Part shown: positions 29,601-35,975 of the stretch, piece after piece
Numbering within the stretch: the stretch's first letter is position 1
Layout of the letters: every line of letters begins with the position of its first letter
Assembly (NCBI RefSeq): GCF_025716945.1
Contig: NZ_JAOVZT010000001.1
Span: forward strand, 254,389 to 318,388
Source of the DNA: Geodermatophilus sp. YIM 151500
GTDB lineage: Bacteria; Actinomycetota; Actinomycetes; Mycobacteriales; Geodermatophilaceae
Direction: 5' to 3'
DNA: 64,000 bases
Notes under the pieces: model-generated
Database searches by the model: none
What the model was told of the DNA's origin: nothing
Seen by the model: the letters and a program-made list of their open reading frames with translations, nothing else
Position numbers and translations under genes: made by a program

Positions 29601-29980
29601 GTCGCCGTCGCCGCGGTCATCCGCTCCTGGACCAGCTGGCGCGCCGTCAGCAGGTCCACGTCACGGTCGAAGATCAGCTCGACGCTGGAGAGCATCGGCG
29701 AGGACTTCGAGCGGAGGACGTCCAGCCCGTCGACCCCGTTGACGGCCTGTTCGAGCGGGACGGTCACCAGCTCCTCGACGTCCGCGGTCGACAGGCCGAG
29801 GCAGACGGTCTGGATGATGACGCGCGGCGGCGCGAACTCAGGGAAGACGTCGAGCCGCGAGGAGGGGATGACGATGATGCCGACCGCCATCAGCAGCGCG
29901 CCGAGGGCGGCGACCAGGTGGCGGAAGCGCAGGCTGGTCGCGACCGTCCAGCCCATCAGCGTCCGGTGCGAGCTCGCCAT
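26681..29980 (-). CDS. HME/CusA-type RND efflux permease (second subunit)
   Basis: 1099 residues, with the full RND plan of 12 spans and two large extracytoplasmic loops. The start RHLVAALGALLMAVGIIVI...LDVFPEF is typical of CusA-like proteins. The transmembrane relay is preserved: ALGALVDDAIIDVENI (span 4, about 455-470) and FGIAARNGILLINH (span 10, about 983). Unusual is a roughly 40-residue Ala/Glu-rich insert (about 273-312, EEGAEESAAEESAAEGEA) in the first porter loop. Its ATG shares one base with the stop of the preceding permease-lipoprotein gene (TGATG), so the two are coupled. Substrate, metal or organic, cannot be read. The operon is divergent from a two-component system that probably controls it. 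Confidence 0.9.
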   Translation of the reverse strand: MASSHRTLMGWTVATSLRFRHLVAALGALLMAVGIIVIPSSRLDVFPEFAPPRVIIQTVCLGLSTADVEELVTVPLEQAVNGVDGLDVLRSKSSPMLSSVELIFDRDVDLLTARQLVQERMTAATATLPTWAAPPVMLAPASATSRAVKIGMSSKDESLIQMSMTAYWTVRARLLQVPGVANVTLWGERLQMLQVQVRPEDMVRHDVTLNQVMETTAEAVDSGLLLFDEGSLIGPGGIMETPNQRMNVRNVLPIVTPADLAQVPIERAGPVAPAAAEGGGAAAAPEEGAEESAAEESAAEGEAAPEAAPPPVVRLDQVATVTEDHQPLMGDGAVNDDLGLMLIVEKLPWADTVELTRGVEEVVKDLEPSLPSIQFDSTLFQQENFIQTAIDNLSEALLLGFLLVVLILALFLYEWRVAVISLLTIPLSITATLLVLYMRDQTINTMTLAGLVIALGALVDDAIIDVENIVRRLRQHRLSGSGASTAKVILDASLEVRSPIVYATLIIVAASIPVFLLQGLTGAFFQPLALAYTLAILASLVVALTVTPALALIMLRNAPIERRQSPLVRRLQAGYTHLLARVVRRPKPVYAGTGLLLALAVAVVPTLGQSLLPHFKERDFLMHWVAQPGTSAAEMQRITLAASRELMAIPGIRNFSAHLGQAVQGDEPYGINFGENWISVDPHVDYDETVAAIDEVVADYPGLFRDRKTYLDERTKEVVAGGSEPIIVRLFGNDLHTLNEQAQSIEDILGEIDGITNEHLDLHSDIPQIDVEVDLAKAASYGVKPGDVRRAAATMVAGEEVGDIFRGGRAYDVVVWTEPQSRDSVQDVQDMLLDTPSGQRIRLSDVASVEVVAAPNSIEREDGSRHLDILADVEGRDIGSVGEEVAAALAAYDFPRGFHAELRGDYEEQQAATARLFTTGAISLAVIFLLLQVSLGSWRPALLSFITLPLALIGGVLVAFASGGVLSIGSIVGFFTVFGIAARNGILLINHAQHLEREEGETFGFDLVLRAARERLAPILMTSLATGLALVPLAVFGERPGQEIEHPLALVILGGLFTSTLLSLFVIPALYLRFGKSRREREAAAGGGTDAPPREPVPA

Positions 29981-30429
29981 CACTCGCCACCGCTGATGCC
30001 GGCTTCCACACCCACCAGCTCGGCGGCCGCCACGGTCACGACCGGGGTCCCCGCCGCCGGACCCTCGCTGAGCCGGACGGTGTCGCCCTCGACGGACGCG
30101 ATGGCGATGGCTTCGCGCTGGTAGACGCCCGGTTCCTGCTCCACGAACGCCCAGGTGCTGCCGTCGGCGTCGTACACGACCGCGGCGTAGGGAACGGTGA
30201 GCTGCCCGCCGGCGTCCGACACGGGCGCGGTCTGGAGGCCGAGCCGCAGCACCGACTCCTCGGTCAGGTGCAGCCGTGCGGGACCGCCGTCGGCGGCCTC
30301 CTCCACCGTCGCCGCCGCGGCGATGGCCTCCTCCGCGTCCGTGGCCGACGCCGAGGCCTGGCAGCCCGCCAGCCCCAGGCCGGCAGCCACGCACAGTGAT
30401 GCGATGCCGAACGAGCGGGTGGTCCTCAT
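29980..30429 (-). CDS. Nested reading: RND adaptor-like lipoprotein
   Basis: 149 residues, same frame and same stop as the fused permease gene. ATG 30429 has a strong ribosome site, GGAGAAGGA, six bases before it. The signal peptide has basic residues, a hydrophobic core and LAGC (Cys23 of this form). The mature part has a charged region (ATDAEEAIAAAATVEEA) and the membrane-proximal adaptor fold only; the lipoyl/barrel-sandwich and hairpin domains of full adaptors (350-400 residues) are missing. Translation from this start would release a separate lipoprotein anchored on the outer membrane face. Whether the fusion, the separate form or both are made cannot be told from sequence. Confidence 0.6.
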   Translation of the reverse strand: MRTTRSFGIASLCVAAGLGLAGCQASASATDAEEAIAAAATVEEAADGGPARLHLTEESVLRLGLQTAPVSDAGGQLTVPYAAVVYDADGSTWAFVEQEPGVYQREAIAIASVEGDTVRLSEGPAAGTPVVTVAAAELVGVEAGISGGE

Positions 30430-33400
30430 CGCTGATCCTTCTCCAACCTTGGCGTCGTTCGTGTCGGGTCGTGCGTGCCGGCCGTGGTTCCCGTCCGCCC
30501 CGGGTGCGGGGACGGCCGCGACGGGCTCGCCGTCGGGGGTGTCGGGCCCGGTCACCGGGGCCGGGCGCAGCCCGCCGACCGCGGAGAACAGGGACGGGAC
30601 GAGGAACAGCACCACCACGGTCGAGGTCAGCAGCCCGGCGAAGAGGGCGACCGCGAAGGGCTGCACGAGCTCCAGACCCGCCCCGCCGATGACGGCGGCC
30701 GGGAGGAACAGCGCCGCGGTCACCAGCACCGCGACGACGACCGCCGGTGCCTGCTCGCGGCCCGCCGCCGTCAGCGCCGCCGCCGGCGACCGCCCGTCCG
30801 CGTGCAGGACCTGGGCCCGGCGCACCAGCACCAGCGACTGGCGGATCGCCAGGGCCACGACCGCGGCGAGCGCGGCGAGCACCCCGGCCGACCAGGCGCC
30901 GCCGACGAGGTGACCGGCCAGCAGGGCACCCGACCCGGCCAGCGGCGCCGCCACGAGCAGCGCCGCGGCGCCCTTCCAGCTGTTGGTCGCCGCCTGCATC
31001 AGCAGGTAGACGAGCACCGCGGCGGCGCCGACGGCCAGCAGGACGTTGCGCTGGGCGGCCGCCCGGTCGGCGGCGTCCCCCAGCACCTCCGCCCGGTACT
31101 CGAACGGGAAGGTCATCTGCCGCAGTTTCTCGGTGGCGTCCGCGGCCACCTCGCCCGCGTCGCGGCCCCGGACCTCGGCGATGACGTCGAGGCTGCGGTG
31201 CACGCCGTCGTGCGTGATGACCGTCGGGCTCGGGGTGACGTCGACGGTGGCCACGTCGCCCAGCCGGACGGGCCGGCCGTCGGGCGCGTGCACCGTCAGC
31301 CCGGCGAGCGTCTGGATGTCCGAGCGGGTCTGCGGGCCGCCCCAGACGACGACGTCGAAGATGGCCTGCTGCTCGTAGAGGCTCCCCACCGTCAGGCCCG
31401 AGATCAGGGTGCTGACCTCGCGCCGGACGTCGCCGGGACGCAGACCCTGCTGCTGCGCGGCCGCGAGGTCCACCTGCACCGAGACCGTGGGCTGGCGGAC
31501 CAGCGGCTCGACCTCGGGCAGGATCACGCCCTCGACCGTCTTCATGGCCACCGCGACCATCTCGGCGGTCTGCTGGAGCGTGTCGTACTCGGTGCCCGAC
31601 ACGCGCACGACCAGGGAGTCGCCCGTGGAGGCGCTGACCGCGGCGACCCGGTCGTCGGCGTAGGTGCGCACCTCGCTGCGCAGGCCGGGGTAGGCCCGCA
31701 CGGTGTCGCGGACGGCGGCGAACGTCGCGTCGTAGTCGGCACCCTCGGCGAGCTTCACCCAGATCTCGCCGGCGTCGACGTCGACGATCTCGTCGGCACC
31801 GACGGCGCGGCCGACGTGCATGCCGACCGACTCGACCCCGGCCAGGTCGCCGACCTCCGCCGCGGCCAGGCCGGTGACGCGGTCCATCTCGGCGAGCGAC
31901 GTGCCCGGGGCGGCCTCGAGGCGGACCAGCACGTTGCGGTCCTCGAGCGTCGGCAGCAGCGAGCCGGAGCCGAGCGCGGGCAGGCCCGCGGCGAGGAGCA
32001 CCGCGAGCACGCCGACCCCGAGGACGGCGGGGACCGCGCGGCCCACGGTGCGGCCGGCGGTCCGGTCGTACCCGCGGTGCACCAGCCGGTCGAACCGCGT
32101 CCGGTGCGGGACCGCCGCCTCCTCCGTGGTGAGCAGCACGGCCAGCACCGGGGTGACGACCAGCGCCACCAGGAAGGAGGCGAGCGCCGCGAGCCCGAAG
32201 ACCAGCAGCGCCGGCCGGACGAACGCACCGGCGGGGTCGCGGACGAACAGCAGCGGGACGAGGGCGACGGCGGTGATGACGGTCGCGTAGACCAGCGGGC
32301 TGCGGCGCCCGGTCACCGCGGCGCTGATCCATGCGATCACGGTCGACCGCCCGGCGTCCTGGTGCTCGCGGGCCCGGACGCGGAAGGCCCCCGCATCGCC
32401 GACCACGTCGTCGACGACCAGCACCGTGACGGCCGCCAGGCCGAGCAGCGTCATGGTCGTCAACGGCTGCTCGGCCAGCCGCAGCACGTACAGCGCGGTC
32501 ACCAGGGACGTCGCGACCGCGCCGAAGGTGATCAGCGCCGTCCGCCACGACCAGGTGAGCAGGCCGACGGCGGCCAGCATGAGCACCAGACCGACCAGCG
32601 CGGCGATGCCGAGCCGGTCGGTGGCCGAGTCGACGTACCCGGCCGGCCGGTAGACGTCGGTGTCCAGGGTGATGCCGGACAGGCCCGCGGACATGGCCTG
32701 GAGCGCGGCCTCGACGTCGGCGGTGACCTGCGCGACGTCGGCATCGGGGAACCGCTCGACCACCAGCATCAGGCTGCGGTCGCCCTCCTGGGCGGCGTCA
32801 CCGATGAGCGGCTGGTGGTCCTCGATCACCTCGGCGACGTCACCGAGCCGCTTCGGCTGGCCCTGGACGCCCTCGATGGCCACGGCGGCGAGCTGCTCGG
32901 ACGTGGTGATCGGGGAGACGTGCTGGACGCCGATGCGCTGGTTCGGGGTCTCGACGAACCCGCCGGTGCCCGGGGTGGAGGCCTCGACGAAGCTGAGCGG
33001 CGACACCCACAGCGCGTTGCCCGTGGTCTTGATGAGCTGGGTGAGCGTCACGTCGTTCTGCTGCAGCCGCTCCGGGTCGACGTGCACCTGCAGCTGCCGC
33101 TCGCGCTGACCCCAGATCGAGACCTGCGCGACGCCCGGGATGGCCATGAGCCGCGGCCGCATCTGCCAGCGGGCCAGCACCGACATGTCGATCATGGACA
33201 CCTCGTCGGAGCGCATGGCGACCATGGCCACGCGGCTGGTCGCCGACGTCGGCTGCACCATCGTCGGCGGGGTGCCCACGTTGGGCAGGGCGTGCGCCTG
33301 CGCCATGCGCTCCTGCACCATCTGGCGGGCCAGCCAGAGGTTGGTGCCCTCCTCGAAGGTGAGGTCGATCGCGGACAGCCCCGGCATGGACTGCGACTGG

Positions 33401-33648
33401 ATCGTCTCCAGCCACGGGATGCCGTTGAGCAGGTCCTGCTCCAGCGGGGCGGTGATGAGCTCCTCGACCTCCTCGGCGGACAGGCCCAGCGCCTCGGTCT
33501 GGATCTGCACCGCGGACGGCTTGAACTCGGGGTAGACGTCGAGGGGCGCGTCGTCGAGCTGCACGACGCCCAGCGCCAGGACGGCGACCACGGCGGCCAC
33601 GACGAGCCGTCGCATCCGCACCGCCGAGTCGATCAACCAGGTCACCAT
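29980..33648 (-). CDS. CusA-type RND permease fused in frame to a mini-adaptor lipoprotein
   Basis: 1222 residues with no internal stop. Residues 1-1020 or so are an RND permease with 12 spans (start LDDAPLDVYPEF). A hydrophilic linker follows. Residue 1074 begins a complete lipoprotein signal, MRTTRSFGIASLCVAAGLGL with lipobox LAGC (Cys1096), then about 100 residues resembling the membrane-proximal end of CusB/HlyD-type adaptors (LTVPYAAVVYDADGSTWAFV, AAGTPVVTVAAAELVG). I checked the frame across 30421-30600 and saw no stop. The permease relay is degenerate: span 4 reads VVDDVVGDAGAF and span 10 ALAIRQSLVLVRR, lacking the VEN and RNG patterns. ATG 33648 has GGGAGAG upstream. An N-terminal extension to 33828 looks unlikely. 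Confidence 0.85.
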   Translation of the reverse strand: MVTWLIDSAVRMRRLVVAAVVAVLALGVVQLDDAPLDVYPEFKPSAVQIQTEALGLSAEEVEELITAPLEQDLLNGIPWLETIQSQSMPGLSAIDLTFEEGTNLWLARQMVQERMAQAHALPNVGTPPTMVQPTSATSRVAMVAMRSDEVSMIDMSVLARWQMRPRLMAIPGVAQVSIWGQRERQLQVHVDPERLQQNDVTLTQLIKTTGNALWVSPLSFVEASTPGTGGFVETPNQRIGVQHVSPITTSEQLAAVAIEGVQGQPKRLGDVAEVIEDHQPLIGDAAQEGDRSLMLVVERFPDADVAQVTADVEAALQAMSAGLSGITLDTDVYRPAGYVDSATDRLGIAALVGLVLMLAAVGLLTWSWRTALITFGAVATSLVTALYVLRLAEQPLTTMTLLGLAAVTVLVVDDVVGDAGAFRVRAREHQDAGRSTVIAWISAAVTGRRSPLVYATVITAVALVPLLFVRDPAGAFVRPALLVFGLAALASFLVALVVTPVLAVLLTTEEAAVPHRTRFDRLVHRGYDRTAGRTVGRAVPAVLGVGVLAVLLAAGLPALGSGSLLPTLEDRNVLVRLEAAPGTSLAEMDRVTGLAAAEVGDLAGVESVGMHVGRAVGADEIVDVDAGEIWVKLAEGADYDATFAAVRDTVRAYPGLRSEVRTYADDRVAAVSASTGDSLVVRVSGTEYDTLQQTAEMVAVAMKTVEGVILPEVEPLVRQPTVSVQVDLAAAQQQGLRPGDVRREVSTLISGLTVGSLYEQQAIFDVVVWGGPQTRSDIQTLAGLTVHAPDGRPVRLGDVATVDVTPSPTVITHDGVHRSLDVIAEVRGRDAGEVAADATEKLRQMTFPFEYRAEVLGDAADRAAAQRNVLLAVGAAAVLVYLLMQAATNSWKGAAALLVAAPLAGSGALLAGHLVGGAWSAGVLAALAAVVALAIRQSLVLVRRAQVLHADGRSPAAALTAAGREQAPAVVVAVLVTAALFLPAAVIGGAGLELVQPFAVALFAGLLTSTVVVLFLVPSLFSAVGGLRPAPVTGPDTPDGEPVAAVPAPGADGNHGRHARPDTNDAKVGEGSAMRTTRSFGIASLCVAAGLGLAGCQASASATDAEEAIAAAATVEEAADGGPARLHLTEESVLRLGLQTAPVSDAGGQLTVPYAAVVYDADGSTWAFVEQEPGVYQREAIAIASVEGDTVRLSEGPAAGTPVVTVAAAELVGVEAGISGGE

Positions 33649-33753
33649 CGGGCTCTCCCGTCCGCGGCCGAGCACTGCAGGCTGGGACCGTCCGGGCGCC
33701 CCCCGCTCGTCATGCGAACGGGTCGATTCCATGTGATCCCGGGGCGGACCGTA

Positions 33754-33782
33754 TTGACCGGAGCCGCAGGTCGCGTCAGTCT
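33754..33782 (+). promoter_or_regulatory. Candidate sigma-70-type promoter of the two-component system
   Basis: TTGACC at 33754-33759 is a good -35 element. After 17 bases, CAGTCT at 33777-33782 is a weak -10 that keeps the key A and final T. The transcript would start near 33789, about 80 bases before the histidine kinase. The opposite strand has CTGACG and CAATAC 17 bases apart in the same stretch, so divergent promoters for the RND operon may overlap here. Confidence 0.3.
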
Positions 33783-33828
33783 TCGGGTCGCCCGAGCAGC
33801 GCCTTTGGGTCGTGCGATGCGGCACCAC

Positions 33829-33858
33829 CGGGGGAGGTCCGCCTCCCCCGCGAGGCGG
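33829..33858 (+). promoter_or_regulatory. Two mutually exclusive hairpins before the kinase ribosome site
   Basis: Hairpin A pairs 33829-33837 with 33842-33850 (9 bp, four-base loop). Hairpin B pairs 33839-33845 with 33852-33858 (7 bp, six-base loop). They share bases 33839-33850, so only one can form. The ribosome site GGAGGGA follows at 33861. The arrangement could be a leader switch, or A alone may be an operator. Confidence 0.4.
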
Positions 33859-33869
33859 AGGGAGGGACT

Positions 33870-35162
33870 GTGGCCGAGCGCCACGCGCCCGAAGCCGAGC
33901 CCGCGCACGTGACCGAGGGGCACCGGACCGGCGGTTCCCTGGGCGGCATCCCGAGGACGCTCCCCGGCCCGGCGACGGCCCGGACGTCGGACGAGCGGGA
34001 ACGGCTCGCCCGGGACGTCCGGCTGGCCGTCGGGGTGCTCGTGCTGCTCGTCGTCGGCTCGGGTGTCTCCCTCGAGGACGACCTCGACGTGGAGCTGACC
34101 GGCGTCGTCGTCCGGGAGCAGGTCCTCGGGCCCGGCGGCCTCCTGCTGCTGGCCGGCTCCCTGCCGCTGGCCGTGCGCCGCGCCGCGCCGATCCCCGTGC
34201 TGGCGCTGGTCGCGGCCGCCTCGCTGGCGCACGCCGCCCTCGGCTACCACCCGGCCCCGCTGCCGCTGAACGTGCTCATCGCCCTGTACACGGTGGCCGT
34301 GCAGCAGCGCAACCCGCTGGTCGGCGGCGGCTGCGCCGCGGCCTACGTCCTGGCGCTGGTGGTCGGTGCGCTGGCGGGGTGGGCACCGCTGACCGACGAC
34401 GCGTTCTACATCGACTTCGTCTCGGTGGTCGCGACGGTGACTATCGGCTACGGCGTCGCGCTCGGGCGGGCGCGCGTCCGCATGGCCGAGCAGCGGGCCA
34501 CCGACGTCGCCCGCGAGCAGGAGACCCGCACCCGCACCGCGGTGGCGCAGGAGCAGGCGCGCATCGCGCGCGAGGTGCACGACATCGTCGCCCACGACGT
34601 CAGCGTCATGGTCGCCCAGGCCGGCGCCGCCCGGCGCGTCTTCAGCAGCCAGCCGAAGGCCGCCGAGCAGGCGCTCGCCTCCATCGAGAGCGTCGGCCGC
34701 GACGCGCTCGACGGGCTGCGCCGACTGGTCGGCCTGCTCCGCACCGACCGCGAACCCGACGAGCACACCCCGCAGCCGAGCATCGAACGGCTGCCGTACC
34801 TGCTCGCCCAGGTCCAGCGCGCCGGGTTGCCGGTCGACCTGACCATCCGGGGCCGGCCCGGACCGCTCCCGGCCACCGTGGAGCTGCACGCCTACCGCAT
34901 CGTGCAGGAGGCGCTGACCAACACGCTCAAGCACGCGGGGCCGACCCGGGCCTCGGTCGTGCTCACCTACGAGGACACGGCGCTGGAGGTCGAGGTGTGC
35001 GACGAGGGTCGCGGCGCGACGGGGGCGCCGTCGGCCGGGTACGGGCTGATCGGCATGCAGCAACGGGTCGGCATGCTCGGCGGCGAGCTGTCCTCCGGAT
35101 CGATCGACGGGCACGGCTTCCGGGTGGCCGCCCGGCTGCCGGTGCCGGGAGCGGTGCGATGA
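33870..35162 (+). CDS. NarL-type sensor histidine kinase
   Basis: 430 residues from GTG 33870 with ribosome site GGAGGGA. About 45 residues of hydrophilic start precede five or so membrane spans (about 47-205), a short helix, the HisKA_3 dimerisation segment RIAREVHDIVAHDVSVMVAQ with phospho-His237, and a HATPase domain with VQEALTNTLKHA and the G-box GYGLIGMQQRV. The protein senses membrane or extracellular signals and phosphorylates the coupled regulator. Its stop overlaps the regulator start (ATGA). It is divergent from the RND permease operon (221-base gap), which is the likely target. The transmembrane sensor resembles those of envelope-stress and drug-response kinases. Confidence 0.93.
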   Translation: MAERHAPEAEPAHVTEGHRTGGSLGGIPRTLPGPATARTSDERERLARDVRLAVGVLVLLVVGSGVSLEDDLDVELTGVVVREQVLGPGGLLLLAGSLPLAVRRAAPIPVLALVAAASLAHAALGYHPAPLPLNVLIALYTVAVQQRNPLVGGGCAAAYVLALVVGALAGWAPLTDDAFYIDFVSVVATVTIGYGVALGRARVRMAEQRATDVAREQETRTRTAVAQEQARIAREVHDIVAHDVSVMVAQAGAARRVFSSQPKAAEQALASIESVGRDALDGLRRLVGLLRTDREPDEHTPQPSIERLPYLLAQVQRAGLPVDLTIRGRPGPLPATVELHAYRIVQEALTNTLKHAGPTRASVVLTYEDTALEVEVCDEGRGATGAPSAGYGLIGMQQRVGMLGGELSSGSIDGHGFRVAARLPVPGAVR

Positions 35163-35860
35163 CCACCCGGGTGCTCATCGCCGACGACACCCCGCTCATG
35201 CGCAGCGCGATGCGCATGTGCCTGGACGCCGAACCGGACATCACCGTGGTGGGTGAGGCCGCCGACGGCCTGGAGTGCCTGCGCCTGGTCGAGCAGCGGC
35301 AGCCGGACGTCGTCGTCATGGACGTCCGGATGCCGATCCTCGACGGCATCGAGACGACCCGGCGGCTCACCGCGCGGCCCGACGGTCACCCGGTCGCCGT
35401 CCTGGTCATGACCGTCTTCGACGTCGACGAGAACATCATCGAGGCGCTGCGGGCCGGCGCCCGCGGCTTCCTGGTCAAGGACGCGCCGCCGGACGAGCTG
35501 GTGCGCGCGGTCCGGCTGCTCGCCGCCGGCGAGGCGATCCTCTCGCCGTCCATCACCCGGCGGCTGCTGGACCTCCGGGGCCGGACGCTGCCGCCCATCC
35601 CGACGCAGGCGCGGAACGCGGCGCTCGCCTCGATCACCGCGCGCGAGCTGACCGTGCTCACGCTGCTCGCACGCGGCCTGTCCAACAACCAGATCGCGAC
35701 GGAGATGGACCTGGCGCCGAGCAGCGTGAAGACCCACGTCGGGCACCTGCTCGCCAAGCTCGGGCTCACCGACCGGGTCCAGCTGACCGTGTTCGCCTAC
35801 GAGAACGAACTGGTCCGGCCGGGCTCCCCGCACGACCCGCCACCCTCGCACGGCCCCTGA
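35159..35860 (+). CDS. NarL/LuxR-type response regulator
   Basis: 233 residues. Receiver domain with acidic pair D9/D10, phospho-acceptor Asp55 in VVVMDVRMP, and Lys in GFLVKDAPPDELVRAV. A linker and a LuxR-type helix-turn-helix follow (about 160-225, LTVLTLLARGLSNNQIATEM then SSVKTHVGHLLAKLGL). Coupled by four bases to the kinase gene. It probably binds in the 33649-33869 divergent region to regulate its own and the RND genes; no inverted repeat there can be assigned firmly. Confidence 0.94.
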   Translation: MTTRVLIADDTPLMRSAMRMCLDAEPDITVVGEAADGLECLRLVEQRQPDVVVMDVRMPILDGIETTRRLTARPDGHPVAVLVMTVFDVDENIIEALRAGARGFLVKDAPPDELVRAVRLLAAGEAILSPSITRRLLDLRGRTLPPIPTQARNAALASITARELTVLTLLARGLSNNQIATEMDLAPSSVKTHVGHLLAKLGLTDRVQLTVFAYENELVRPGSPHDPPPSHGP

Positions 35861-35880
35861 CCCGACGGCCGCGCACCGGG

Positions 35881-35900
35881 CGGTCGCGGCCCCGCGACCG
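35881..35900 (+). terminator. Hairpin after the response regulator gene
   Basis: CGGTCGCGG and its exact complement CCGCGACCG are separated by two bases (realistically an 8-bp stem with a four-base loop), 20 bases after the regulator stop. It probably separates the two-component transcript from the next membrane protein gene. Confidence 0.5.
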
Positions 35901-35975
35901 GAGGTGCTGACCGGCGGCCGGCCGACCGGCGCCCTACGGTGAGGACCGGCCTCGGGGGACGGGAGGGAGGCGGCG

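Noticed and set aside
26681-33648. Very long frames antisense to the RND genes as extra proteins
   Set aside because: They have no recognisable domains and are explained by high GC on the strand opposite clear coding sequence.
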